Below are positions 26,423 to 40,800 of a DNA stretch of 64,000 nt, in pieces. Origin of the DNA: Antedon mediterranea (Eukaryota; Echinodermata; Crinoidea; Comatulida; Antedonidae); the NCBI RefSeq assembly GCF_964355755.1, contig NC_092672.1, positions 3,410,001-3,474,000 on the forward strand. Reading direction: 5' to 3'. The notes below the pieces were generated by a model. That model was not told the DNA's origin and searched no databases. It saw nothing but the letters and a program-made list of their open reading frames with translations. A program made the position numbers and the translations under genes. How positions within the stretch are numbered: position 1 is the first letter of the stretch; each line of letters begins with the position of its first letter.

Positions 26423-29400
26423 TTTCCCTATTTGTTTTGATCGCTCTACGTCGATCGGCAAAACACGGTAAACTTCGGCGGGGCGAACAAAAGAAATTAG
26501 AGCGCCACCAAGAATCAACATCATCATGACTATTTTTATCAATGAGTTTTAATTAATTGATTAATTAATTGGGTCATCGTGTTTATAAAAACTACTGCAA
26601 AATAGTTAATCTGTTAATTGTGTTTTAACAGACTTTTTATCACTGACTAATCTATTATATGAGTTATGCCTTCTATAGGCCGACTGCAGCAATGTATCAT
26701 TGGGACGTGGACAGTAGTAGCCTATGCACAATTGATTGAATGTTTTCAGGGGCGTATCCAAAATTAATTAGGGAGGGGCTCAATCAGCTAAGTCCATAAT
26801 TTTCTCTAAAATGAACAAAATTTCCACCATGAATTAATTAGTAATAGTTCCTCCAGACTTTCAGAAAATTTAACAGACGTTTATAAATTCCTAGACCTAC
26901 TGTAGAGGCCTGAGACTGGACCATCGTTAAGAGCGTTAGTGTTTTATAGTAGGCATACTTAGGGATCAGTAAGTTTATTTTTCTCCACTTACTTATTTAC
27001 TATTACAATATATCATTCAGAAAAATATTATATTCTCTGTTTTGCTATACTCAGAGCCATATTATATTGAATATATGGTTCTGGCTATACTGCTGTATCG
27101 CGCCCTCTAGTTCATCAATGGTGACAAAATTAAAATCATTCAATACAAAATTCGTGATATGCACAATTTATTTTATTTATAAATAATAGCGATATTTAAT
27201 ATCAGGATGAAGGAAATAAATAAAAAATTGTATATTTTTTGTATTTACATTCAGTATAAGAGGATGTTATACTATATAGTTATAGCGGGGATTACGAAAA
27301 GAAAAAAAAGCAAATTAGGCCTATTGGACGAATGCCTAAAACACGTCATAAAGAAATTAAAAATAACTTTAACACATGAGGCACGTGTCCACTCTATCAC
27401 ATACATGATGGTGAAAATATGATTAAGATTAAAAAAAAACTATCTATCCACATAAAGTGACTCAATCAACACACAGACAGACGATGATTAAATATTATAA
27501 GAACACTTTAATATAATGATAAAATATAAGTTGTATTTTTTATAAGTTTATTTTTTTAGTTATTTCTCGCAGCAGCAGCAGCGGTGCGCGAACTCAGTGA
27601 AGCTTGTACGTATAGTCGACGATGTTTTAGTTGTTGTTGTTTGAACGTGTTTATTGTGACCGCGCAATTTAGGATTTAAGTTTTAAACATTGGTGATATC
27701 GGAAGGTATTGGCTATGACAATTTCCTATCAGTTCAGTAACTCAGCAGTTTGCCAACCGACTAACATGACTTAATCGAAGTACCCGAATAAGGATTACCA
27801 CGATGATGACATTTACTATTAAGGATTGATAATATTAACTGTTTGTAACTGTGTCCTTTGTACAGCTTTAATAAAAGGTAAGCACTCGATTTTTAAAACT
27901 CGAAATATCTTAAAAACAAATTTAGGTTGCGACTGGTAAAAGATAGTCTTAACCGAAACAACTTGAATATGTCGTGGCATTGAAGATTTTGCATAGCAAT
28001 TGTATATATAGTCCTTATATACGCACATGGCATTATTATTAACTTTCTTCCTATGTAATATGGCACACATGTCCGTGTGTACACCCCGTGTGAACAGACA
28101 CTTCATACGCACGTGTTATCCCGTTTTTTATCCGTGTCATTCGTTCCTCAGGAGTGCATCAAATTCAAATATATTAGCTTTCATCTAGAATTTCAGATGT
28201 CAGTAGGCCTAGTCAATCTTAAAACTCGAACCTCCATACAACTTTTGATTTTTTTTAGCCACACCCATGATATCTGTCAAAATGTAGGCCTATCAATAAT
28301 TGAAACCGGATAAAATGATGTAAGAAAAACAAGATAAGAATATAAACTTAAACTTGCGTATTCAAATTGCTACTAGAATGTTAATTTATAAAAATACTAA
28401 GATTTACCGCAGACATCGTATATAATCTAATAAAGAAATTTGTTAATGATGACAATAATATGGATTTTATGTGATGGTATGGCAAGATTTTTTTTTATTT
28501 ATCATTTTGAACGAACCGCGTACAAACTAGTCATCGGTGTTCAAAAGAATGTACCATTTTCTCCAAGTCTGAAATCTCATTTAATAGACCAAAATTCTAA
28601 CTATTTGGTCAAAACTTGGAAGAATGATGACAGTTGATATACATTAAAAATATGCCTAATTATTACGAGTTCCAGAAACGGACATGAGGTTGATGAAAAC
28701 TTAACGTCTTTCATTGATATGTCCAGTGTCGGCTATAGACGCCTTGACCATGGGTCAATAGAGGAAATAGATTAGGCTGATTTGCGGCGTAATTTATAAA
28801 CGTGTTGTTGTGTTTTCAACAGTGTTCAAAAGGCGCCTAACAAAATTACTACAGGCAGTGATGGTCGTTCTAGAGCACAATGTCAAACGAATATTTTAGC
28901 TTCTGGCGTTTTGTCAATGGGCTGCAGAAAATTAAATGATGTAAAGTCTAAATTAAGCGGAAATTAGTATTTCTTCTCACTACACGACCTTTTTAAGAAG
29001 AAAGTAACTTTGACTGTTGGTGAGACGAGATGAGTCACTCGGCCTCAAATCACTCACGTCAGTGGGACTACCGTTCAGTGATAGGGTCACCGTCATTAAT
29101 ACAGCAGGCCTACGAATTAAGATGTTGTTAACAAATATTGAAAAAAATCCTAAAGGATTGAAAAAAAGTCAATATTTGTCACGCCGGGTGAACTTTTCAA
29201 AGCTAAATCCCGTTGGGAAAAAGGACGATTTTTTGTCAAGGAATATTGTGTCACTAAGCTGAGGGAAAAATGATTATTAATATTATGTGAGAATCTATAT
29301 GAATGGAGGAGGCCTGTTTTGAACATTATTATATACAATTGTTTTATTCCGCGTGATGATTACAAATAAAATGTTTATTTAAATTTACATTATTGTTCAG

Positions 29401-31767
29401 AGATATTTAAAAATGATGACACAATTAACCGGAATTTAACCGAAAGTTAATAATGGAAACTTGCGTCATCATCATCATCATTAATCAGTTGATTCATGTT
29501 ATGATGATAACCAGATCTCAGTTGACACCTTCGTCTACCTTTGTCACTTCCTTGCTGTGAAACAAAGGGATATTTAAGGCCTAATATAGCAAAGCCTGTC
29601 AAATCTACTTCTAGGCCTAGGGCATTTGCAGTTAAATGTCCCCGGCCTTCTGTTAAACTCGTCAGGCTTGTTGGCACTGGACCCTCTGAAGTTGTTTTAT
29701 TCTTTAGGCCCCCTTTTATAAAGACCACTTCACCAATGAAAATCTCGAAATGATACTGGCCTTCTGAACTAGACTGCAGAATAATTCTGATCACTTGCGG
29801 CGATGTGATCGATTAGACCATCTCTTTTGATATTACAAATTCTGTAAGTTTAGTAACAGCAGTAGGCCCTACTGTTTCTATGTGGTAGTCCGGTAAAGCA
29901 AACAACTAAAAAGAACTGTCGTAGACCTAAAGGAAAGAAGAACAGAACAAGAGAACTCCAACCATGGTTGGAGTATTCCCTTGTTTTTGTTTTGCAATTT
30001 TTGGTTTTTTGTTGTTGATCAAATAGATCAAAAGTGCTGTACTAAAAATGATATCTTACAAGGACGTTTTTCGCAAATGAAATTTATAACTGTACGAATA
30101 ATTTGTCTAATTATATATTTTAAATAATGATATTGATCTTATAATATTATTAATGAAATAATGTTATCACAATGGTGTACTTCATTACGACCTAAAGGCC
30201 TATAAATAATCATGTTTCAGAGTCCGGTATTGTTTCAATCCTATCCGTTTTTACACTTATATTATCATATATAATAATTCCCACCGCTACCGTATTTTTG
30301 ACGGATACTTGGATTTGTTAAACACAACTAACTTCCGTAAATATAAATATAATCCACGTGTTCATGCACGGGAAAGTGAATATAGATGATGAGTTGTTTC
30401 AGTTATTTAGTCAAGCGTGTAAAAGAAGTTGACAATTTTGCAGGTACTTTGTTCATTTTATTTTGTTATGATTATTTTAAGCGTAAATTAGATTCAATTT
30501 ATATGTTTCTAATGGCCTACTATATTAGTTAATACTGGCAGTGTTCCGGGGCTCAAACAGTTCTTGTTAAACTATTATATCAACATTAGGCCTATTAGAA
30601 GCAACCTAACTTACTCCGACAGAATATTCAAAGATATTTAGGCCTACAGGATTTTCAAAGGGTTTTCAAGAATCTGAAATAGCCTTATCATCGGAATAGG
30701 GGTTATACAGGGTTTGCGCATGCGCATTAAAAATAAAAGTTTTCTACTCCTTCGTTTCATTGTAAAATGTTGAAGAAGAAAACCTTTTTCACAGGGGCCT
30801 TGATAATCCCTGTGGCTTGAACCGAAATTGTTGCCTTTTCTTGCGGAAACCGGACTACTTTATTTCTCGTGGCTATATCACTGAGTTCTATTGCTAGAGG
30901 TCGATTAATATTAAGGGAAGTTGGAAGGAAGAAAACGATATATAGAGGAAGGAAACGCTTGATTAACTCTCAATTGTAGGCATTTAAGTCCCTGTAATGA
31001 CAGAGAAAGAACACCTTACCTTGCATTAGACAATTTTTCCCTCACAAAACTTGTAATTAAGTAGGCCTAGAAACATTTTACAATCTTCATTATTTATTAT
31101 TACAACGTGAGTGTCTCATCTCATTCCAATAGACCATGAGCATTGTGCTAGAACTAATTAATATTGTACAAACTGCATGTGGCACATGCACAATTAATTT
31201 ATTTAATTTTTTATTCTAAATTGTTTGTGCTTTATTTTATCTTTATAAATTATATTTATTTTCCTTTAATTGTTTAATTTATTATTTATTATTTCTTGCC
31301 CTTTTTTTATAATTACAATTTTCATATAAATACTGTATAGACATTTGATTATTTTAATGTACGATTTTTTCTACTTTTAGTGTCATTTACAATGGTTTTT
31401 AATGTAATTTTTTTTTTCTATTTTAAGCATTTAATTCACTTTCGATGTAATATTTTGTTGCAATAAGTATTAGGCCTAACTAAAAAAATACCCGGATGAT
31501 GGCTGTGTTTAAGACAATTTATAATTTCGTTATTTAGTGTACATTTTTAGTAATTCTGTATTAATGAACAATGATTTATTTATTTTTTATTTTGTAAATC
31601 AAATATGAAATTGTTAGATTCAAATAATTTTTATGAACCTTTATTTAATAAGAAGATGAATAGCTATATGTTGATTTTGTTTGCTTTTAATTTTAATTTC
31701 AAGTTTTCCATTGTAATGTCTTATATGATGAAAAAATAAATAAAAACAAAATTTAATTTATTTTCAG
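26423..31767. other. intergenic region, APPBP2 promoter side to DCST gene A
   Basis: The flanking genes diverge, so promoters of both may lie here. No recognisable coding gene was found. A GC-richer stretch with CAG repeats lies near 27565-27690. An unattributed minus-strand frame of 115 codons (29447-29794) and a possible leader exon at 30388-30444 ending in a good donor are described under findings. TAGGCCTA motifs are frequent from 25.8 kb onward. Confidence 0.5.
30715..30726. promoter_or_regulatory. NRF1-type site TGCGCATGCGCA
   Basis: This perfect 12-base palindrome matches the NRF1 consensus GCGCATGCGC. It lies about 1.1 kb upstream of the first coding exon of DCST gene A, so a role in its promoter is possible. 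This rests on the motif alone. Confidence 0.35.
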
Positions 31768-31816
31768 TATTCAAATAAAAGGAAGAACATTGGGAAAGTT
31801 GTCAAAAAAAGAAGAA

Positions 31817-34800
31817 ATGGACAGGGCGGGAAGAAACGACGATGACGGCCGGGAGAATGCTGCCAGGGATAGGCCTGCTCCAGAAAGCAATGCATCATCA
31901 CAAACAACATCTGCAAACGGTAAGTAAGAGGCCTACATTCATGATTGATGTCCTCTTCAAATATCTTGATAGTGAAAACATTTCTTCTGGTTTCAATAGT
32001 ATATTGATATGTAGTTCATTGATAGTAAACCAGTAATGTAAACTTACGTTTGCAAGACCAATCGGCGTCATATAACGCATAGCAACTGAAGAAGTCAAGC
32101 TGACAGCAATACGAAACTGTCTTGCAAACGTAAGTTTACATTACTGGTTTACTATCAATGAACTACATATCAATATATCTTGATATTATATCATGTTACC
32201 GTCTGACTGTATATAATGTATGCATATATTGTATACTATTGTTCTTCGATATTTGAATAAATGAACTGAATTCAATTGAATTTATTTCAAAAGTCGTACT
32301 ATTTATCATCTAGTGTTTCACCCAGATGGAATATATGGAACGCATATCAAATAATTTTTGTTTTATCTGATCTTCATTCGACTACTAGTTCAATTTAATT
32401 CAATTCACATTTATTTACTCATCGTTTATAAATATAATTTCATAGCATAAATGATGGCAAGGATCCTGCATAGAGAAGTTTACACTTCTCTTTTCACAGG
32501 ACCCTTTTACATAAAAAAATAAACACAACATAAAATAGATATAAAATAATTTTAAAAAGCATTTCCTATTTACATTTTAGAGTTGTTCATCATCAAAAAG
32601 CGATAGTGTTTTTCTAACATGATTATTTGTACATTTATTTTTCTTAAAAGAAGATATTCAGTTTATTACTTCCAGTACATGTGAATTCTTTCTTTATATA
32701 TATTTATATATAGTAAAAATGCTGTATTGTTTTATTATGTACAACGATTTCTTGTTCATTCTGGACGATTTGATTGATGTTTTTATTAGTTTCTTTGCTG
32801 TTATGAATATTAGTATTTGTTTTCTGAGGTGCCTTGATGTAAAATATTAAGTTTTAAAAGAAAGCTAAATGCAGGCCTATTCATCCATCATTCTAAAATA
32901 AAGATGTTTTCATATTTATTTTGGTTGGTCAATCGGTCAGTTACCATGTATAAAATCACATATTTTTCTTGGATTTTGTTTCTTTTTGTCAGTGGTTTAA
33001 AAAAAATGTAGTCAGGAATTTGTTTTTGTAAAAAAAAATCATAATCTTGAAAATAATTTTTCAAAAAGAAAGATGACCTGAAAATCTGGAGTCACTCAAC
33101 TGAAATGACCTAGATCTGGTGAATATAGGAAATACAGTGTTGTTACTCGTAATACATGTTATTGCAGATAGCAAAAACTAAGTAGCACTTAGGCATTATG
33201 TGACAGAAAGTTCATATTGCTTTGGAAAATTAGCTAGTGTTAACAATGCTGGGAACGAATTAATGTGAACAATCTGACATTATTTACAAGGAATCATTCA
33301 TAGGGCTACTATTACAAGTGACGGATCCAGAAGGACCTAAAATGGTTAAATAAGTACTGAACTTAATATATAATGTCTTGTAATCGATCTACACACACTA
33401 GTTTGACAAAAAAGGTGTGATGTGCCCAAATATGGTAGTGATATGCTCAAAAATGGTATAGTGATATGACATCATCATGTCCATATATGAGCACATAACA
33501 TTTTTTTGACACACCATTTGATAGTGTAGACAGAGCTTTAGGAGGGGTTGTGACTTCCCCCAGTATCCGCTTAGGAACCACCTGGCTACTACAGCAACCA
33601 TGAATCTTCTGTAACAATCGAATTATTCTTATTATTACAAAAAAATATTATATTAATGACGCTATTTTATACACCGAAGGTCTTTGCCTACAATGTTTTT
33701 TGTCCAATAATACAAAACGACAAGACATAGGCCTACGCTTGATGCTAAATTCAGGGGATTACACCACGCACAGCGTATAATTTAAAAAAAGTTTCGTAAT
33801 TTTTAACTATGCATAATGTGGGAGCAGTGGGAGGTTAGGTGTGATGTCAGAATGGTATTAGGCCTACTACTGGATGTGAAGTAGCGGTAGTCTGCGTGGT
33901 CAAGTAACCGCCTACTTTTGGCGGACGTTTATGATTGTTCTAAATACAGTTACGCCTACGCATTGAAGCTACAGAGGCCTATATTCAGCGGTATTCCTTG
34001 GTAAATGAGAAAATTTAACATTCCGAAGAAAACAGTATAGAAAATCAATTTTGCCGTTTGGCCACCACTCCCCCTCACTCCCACTCTATTGCCATCCGCC
34101 TATATTCTCAGGTCTGCAATTCTATTGTTACGTCACTCGTTTGACAGATCAGCTACAATTGACAGTAGGAAGGAAATTCATAAGCCAAAAAGGAAGAGCT
34201 TTTTTCCCATAGAGTAGGCACAGTAGATAATACGGTAGCGTGTTAATACAAAATAGAAACCTATGTATTATTCCAGTAACATACACAAGGTCTGGGGGTA
34301 ATGCGTCTCCTGTGGGTTTAAATGCGTCGCCATGTCCATGATGTCGACAACTAGCGACGGGATGGTATCGAAGAGAACACTAGTTTCAAGCTCTGTCTAC
34401 ACTATCAAACTAGTTTGACAAAAGTGTGATACTCAAATATGGTAGTGATATGCTTAGATATGGTAGTGATATGACATCATCAGGTCCATATGCGCACATC
34501 ACATTTTTTGTCACATAAAAGTTTGATAGTGTAGACAGAGCTTAACGCGTTGATATCATGGGTTGGTATCAGGTGACATCTAGTCAATCATGAAGACCCA
34601 ATTTAACAGAACACAACGTAACATTTTTGTAACGATATTAATTGAGTTTTTAATACATCGTTTATAAAACAAGATAAAATGCTTTTTCTTCCTCCGGACT
34701 TCAGATGTTTCTCAAATTTTACTGGTTTCAGTCTAAAGCCTATATGAAGATAATGGCACAGTTATTCGGTTTTTATTCCACAGATTATAATACAGCTCAA

Positions 34801-37800
34801 TTTATTTTGCCAAATGTCTGCCATGATACACGATAAAAGTGTAATGGAGGAGGCGTGTTAAATAGATTACAGTAAGCCCAATGGTGTATTTATCAATCAA
34901 TAATTATAAAAGATTATTCAATAATAAAAACACTTGTTCAATTACGTTATACGCAAATTAATACGAAACAAACTGTGTTGTTCCACTCTTGACCGTTTGT
35001 GAGTTCCAACCTAAAAATAGATCTATGCACTTCCTCCCTAGATCAAACTCACAAGGTCGACATTTGGACAGGAGAGCTGTTGTTAGTACGTGTGAATTTT
35101 CACATGTATACACAAGTTGTAATGAGCACTCGCATAAATTCGAGAGCGCAACACATCTCTGGACCTAGTCAAACTTTCTCTGTCTGATAATTGTGTTAAA
35201 TCTGGTCTCACGTGTCGTACAGATTCTAAACTAGTCCTCGAACATCACCCGCGTGGTGGTAATTCCAACCATTCGACGTATGGTGATAGTTTAATGTTAA
35301 TAATTTCAAGATAATTAGGAAAGAATATTGTTTCCGACAAAAATTAAGTTTCTCTTTCACAGTCCCTTAATTAAACCATGACCATTCGGCTGTTTTGAAA
35401 CGAGAGGGATCTAAAACAACCTCGACTCGAAAATGTATCAAAAGAGTGTTTTGACCAAGGTAATGGATCATAGAGATATTATGGAGGAACCCAGGAAGTG
35501 TGCCTTAAAAAAACAGAAAGAGAAATGTAAACTAAAACCAGGGAATAGTTAGCAACTCACTGATTAAAATCAAAATTACGAAATGCACAAAAAAAAAATC
35601 CAGTTTAATATTAATAAAGAATGATAATGTAATAATAGAAAAAAACTCTTGAATCGTAACAAACGAGTCTTTAATTTGAATCTTTAAGCGCCATTTACCA
35701 ACTTCTGTCCAACTAGGCCTAATGAGGTTAACTGGCGATATGTTTGGAACGAATTATGATGATTATTATGATATTAATACTTTTTCTTATACCTTTAGTA
35801 ACAACAAATTATGATGATTATTATGATATTAATACTCCGAATAATAACAATTATAGCATTATTAACACTACTACATATATTAGTAAAGTCCTTTATTTGT
35901 GGGTGTAACAAACCTCAAATACTGGAACGAAACTATATTACCCACATTTCAGTGACACAAACGTCAACAAATAAGGACATCGGAAAAACATAACAATAAA
36001 ATATGTAACACTAGACAGACAATAATCCTAATGTTGTGTACTAATTTCATCGATGACGACAAAAAAAAATTAACCCGCGCATAGGACGAAGTGACTTATA
36101 GTGATTACCTTAGACATACTTTGACACGCGGATTTACAATGTGTTCCTGTTGCGGTATTCTTGTGCGTGCATTTTAACCGGAATTGTAACTAATAACCCG
36201 GAATATATTTTGTTTATACCTTTTATAATAAGAGATTGAATTAAACAAGATTGAAAGTCATTTTTACCACAATGCTAAGGAGTTGCAAATTGAATATCTA
36301 ATTTGCTGATGTGACCATATCGAACAGGAGATTGTCTGATTACAAACGGACATAAACCTACCTGCCAATAATGGTGACGTAACGCAGAGGACTGAGGCCC
36401 TGGTTTAGGGACGCTAAGTGGCCCTCCGGGGAGGCCTTGGGGCCTTTTAGACATATTTTACGCCTTATTTCCCATTCGGGTCCTGCCCAAGCATCCTCCC
36501 ACCCATATAAGCCCCGAGGCCCCTGGATTTAGCCAGTGTGCGCTCTGGATTTAGCCAGTGTGCCCTCATGGCTGTTGCACCACTGGTGGAACTCTTTTCT
36601 GTCATCTTTGACATCGGGTCTCACATCTCAATTTTTTTCATAAGCGCTTCAAGTTGGATCTCAATTAGTACTTCATGGTACAAAGTGCTATAGTGTTTTT
36701 TATTTATTTTAGTAAACGGTTCTGTGAAAGTTACGCAACTTTAAAAAAAAAAGTGTTGTATTTGTTTCATTAAATAAAACGTAATGTTTTCAGGCGAATT
36801 ATTGATTGAAAATGGATGAAATAACAAAGGGTGGTCAAAAATGTTAGGCCTACACCAACTACATTCTGAATAGCTAAGCTATATATAAGACACCACTGTA
36901 GTGGGGTATAGTTAGGGATATTATGGCTCAAAATCTTGCAAAACAACCACATTTTGTGTATGGGCGCAAAAAAAGTTGACCCTTCGGCCGGTTTGAATTA
37001 TGTAAATTAGGTGATCCCGTGTGGTCAACACACGAAATTTGGTGCTATTGCAAGAATTTGAACCAAACATTCTTATTTGAACCCTAACAGCCCCCACTGC
37101 CGAATATTTTCTAGATCTACCTTTTGGGTTTCTGTAAAACGTGATTGCATAACGTGAGAACCAATACGTCATCATCCAAGATGTGTAAGGAAGATGATAC
37201 AACAACGAGCAGTGTCTCAAAGAAGACAATGTCTACGTCATAATAAGTTTGAAGGAATTCACAGATGTCTGAAATGAGTAATATAATTCCACACGTACTA
37301 CGCATTAATGATTCAAAAGAATCATTATTATGACAGACACGGTCGCCGCTGAATTTATTCATTTAATGACACACCCTAATTATATGAAAAATGTATCATA
37401 AACTGTAACATAATCGCCTCAATTTGTAAAAATTTAGAAATGTAACAATTACTTACATAAAACTATATTTAGAAAAGTAATTGATCTACAATAATATAGA
37501 GGGCGCTACAGATATGTGCCTCGCAAGAGCCATAATATTGAGTTCCGACATTGAATGGATTAGAAGCCATTTTTGTGTCCAACTATTCCTATGTAGAGTA
37601 TGGCTCTGGTGCCTCATTCACAATGACGTATTACTAATACATTCAGTATATTATAATTAGTTAACAAATGATAATCTTCTATAAGTATCGTAAGCTTTAA
37701 GTGACAAAAAAATGTGATGTGCCCATATATGGACAAGATGACATCATATCACTACCATATTTGGGAATATCACTACCATATTTGGGTACATCACACTTTT

Positions 37801-40800
37801 TTTTGTCAAACTAGTTTGATAGTGTAGACAGAGCTTAATAAATTTTAGATATTAATTAAGAAAAGTTGATCTATTTCAACGGAAATTATACATTGCGATA
37901 TGGGTTTTGAACATTAAATCATCATGATATCGAGGAAATCCATGTCAAAAATGCAGACAAAGTCAACTGAGACTTGGCTATTATTGTGCTGTATGTAATA
38001 TACTGGATGTTTACTTGATAGCTTGATCCTTTATTTAGGGAAGAGTCCTCAATCCTCTTTTAAAAGATGTCAAACAGGGTGCAGAGACAACTGCAGACAT
38101 ACTATTCGTATTCGTCATAATTTAATAACCTCACATAATATTAAAGGAATTTATTAAAAATAATATTGTGTCAAAACTTTCTTGACATTTGGAAATAACG
38201 TACAGCTGCCTAACAGCCTTCAATGGTGTCTTATGTGGTTCGTCATTAATATTGTATTATTTATACTAAATAAAATATACTATCCGCCCCCCCCCCCCCG
38301 CACCCAATATCCCCCACCACCCCAAACAACCCAACCATTCCTTCCCATGTTACAGGCCGCCAATGATAAACTCCTCGTAGAACAATAAATTGCACAGATT
38401 TCTCAACGAAAGAATGGTTTAAATAGTAAATAAAAGAAAATTACTTAATAAGTTTACGTTTGCCTACAGCACGTACTTATTCTTAAATTTGTAATTAGGC
38501 CGATGTCAAACTAAACCCATTCGGAAGTTTAAATAAAATGTACAAGAATGTCAATATCCTTAGGACAAATAAGAAGAGGTTAACACGTGTCTTAAGTGAT
38601 ATCTCTACAGTAATTCTAACGTGCACGCTGCAATAGAAAATCATTGTTATACAGAATAATGAATGTTTTCGAAACCACAGTAGGTATCAACATTAGCGAA
38701 TCGTTGACTAATCTATAATAATCACATTATCTAGATTAGTTAGCCGTGTTATCTCTCTAGCGATCAACTCAATACGAATGTAATTCTATTGCTTCATTGT
38801 CGCGTTACGGTACCCACGTATCTCAGAGGCCTAATGACGAATCAGTAGTATAGGCGTTAACTTAAAGAAAACAGCGTATATCCATTTAACCAGGGAAAAG
38901 GAAAGCAAAAAAATTATTCTTCTCTGTTAAAAAAAATTACATTGTATAGGGTACAGTCAACAATTTCTGGGAAGGCGTTTCCCGTTAGAATATAAGCCAG
39001 ACTTTTTAAACACCACAAAAACGTGGAAAGGTTTCTTTCGACAGAACACCGGTACCTGACGTGTTATTTTACCATTGTTCTTCCTGTTGACACAAGTGAC
39101 AAATTTATTTCAATGACAACTTTTGAAACGTCATTTTAAAGTTTTGTCATTGTCTTATAAGGAGTGGCTTTGTCTTGTTCGTTGGAAATAATGTTCTTCA
39201 ATGGAAATAATTTAAGGAATATTTCAAATGTGTAAGTTTATTTTAACTATTCTAGTAAAGTTGTTGAAATTGCTGTTTAAAGAGAATTTTTTCTTCGTTT
39301 AAACTAATTCTATATTTATCGAAAAAAAAGTACGAAATTGTTTATTGTATCGTATATGTTTTAAAATGGTGTATTCGTTCTATTGTTGTTTTGTCGGCAA
39401 TTTAAGGAATATTTCAAGCAAGTTTATTTTAACTATTCTATTATTAATTAAATTGTTGTAGAGAGTTTTTTCTTCCTCTAAACTAATTCTATTTATCGAA
39501 TAAAAAGGACAACATTGTTATTTTTGGTTTATGGAATATTTAAAATGTGTATTTAGTTGAAATTGCTGTTTTAAGATATTTTTGTCTTTAAACTAATTCT
39601 ATCTATCGGATGAAAAGGACGAAATGTGTTATGGATTATTAAAATAGTAGGGGCCTATATTTGTTTTGTTACTGTTCGTCAGCCCTTACATTTCAGATTA
39701 GCCACACTAAAAAGTAATTGTATAGAGAGTTAGCGCTTTCTACATTTAAGATAATCTTGCGGTATCTATCGAATAAAAAAGACGAACTTGCTATATTCTA
39801 TTTGGTTTAGATTATATATTCGTTCTATTTGTCGGCCTTAAATAATTCTCGGCCACACTAAAAATTAATTGTTTACCTGAATAAGAGGTATAAGATTTTT
39901 GTTTTTTTATCGTTTTGTCGAAGTTTCTAATTTCTATATATTATATTTCTACCTATGCTGCCTTATACAAGCTTCGCTTTTTTGGAATGTTGCCCCTCTT
40001 ATTTTAATCAAATTTACTGTTAATTTTTATATTCTATGAAAGAAAAGAAGAAAAATAAATGTTACTTTGATTGATTGATTGATTGATTGATTGACCTATA
40101 AACCGTTACGTTTTCGCGTGTTTTTTTTTTTTACCAATATCGATTACCAGTATAAATAGTTGTCATTATTTTAAAACGATTATAAATGCAAAATCATTCG
40201 TAATACTACTTTTAATTAACTATGTACGTGTTTTAGCTTATCTAATACCTCCGAAAAACACACACATAGACCCACATAGCCTGTACACACCGCCGGTTAA
40301 GAAAAGGCCGGGAAAACTAAGCAGAAAGGGTAGTCGAGAGGCTAGGAGTACCGAGACAGAGTCTGGATACCTACAGCCTTTCAACCTACAGTCACCTTCA
40401 GAAGAAGTGGCAGACAATGATTATTACAAAACCATAGGTATCACTCTCTTAAAAATACTGACAGTTCCATATTAATTATCTTAAAGCTCAATAGTTATTT
40501 GAATTCGTGATTGCTTTCTAATCTGTCAGCCTTCTAAGGCTTAGTTCCCACTTTGGCGCAACTTAGAAGAAGGGCGTAAGTGCGCGGCAAGTAATTTGAC
40601 CAATCACGACACGATTGACATCCAAACTGTCGCTTGTGATTGGTCTATTCGTCGTTGCGTTGCGCCCAAGATTGGGAATCAAGCTTTACAGAGCATGTGC
40701 TTTAACGAATATGCCTGATAATGTTTGCTGTGTGTTGTGCGCAAAATAAACATTGCATTTAATGCACGTTGCATCTGACCTGAAAATGCATGACCTAAGG

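Larger units (their letters stand above)
31920..40236 (+). other. first intron of DCST gene A (8.3 kb)
   Basis: No conserved coding exon was found between exon 1 and exon 2 of gene A. The interval holds MITEs, inverted repeats, a C-rich tract and a block at 39.0-39.23 kb similar to the leader blocks of genes B and C, which may be a second promoter. If so, the first exon at 31.8 kb belongs to a longer isoform. Confidence 0.5.

Noticed and set aside
36380-36620. GC-richer stretch with a repeated CTGGATTTAGCCAGTGTG
   Set aside because: Considered as an exon or gene fragment, but all frames contain stops or lack splice signals. Only a short direct repeat is certain.
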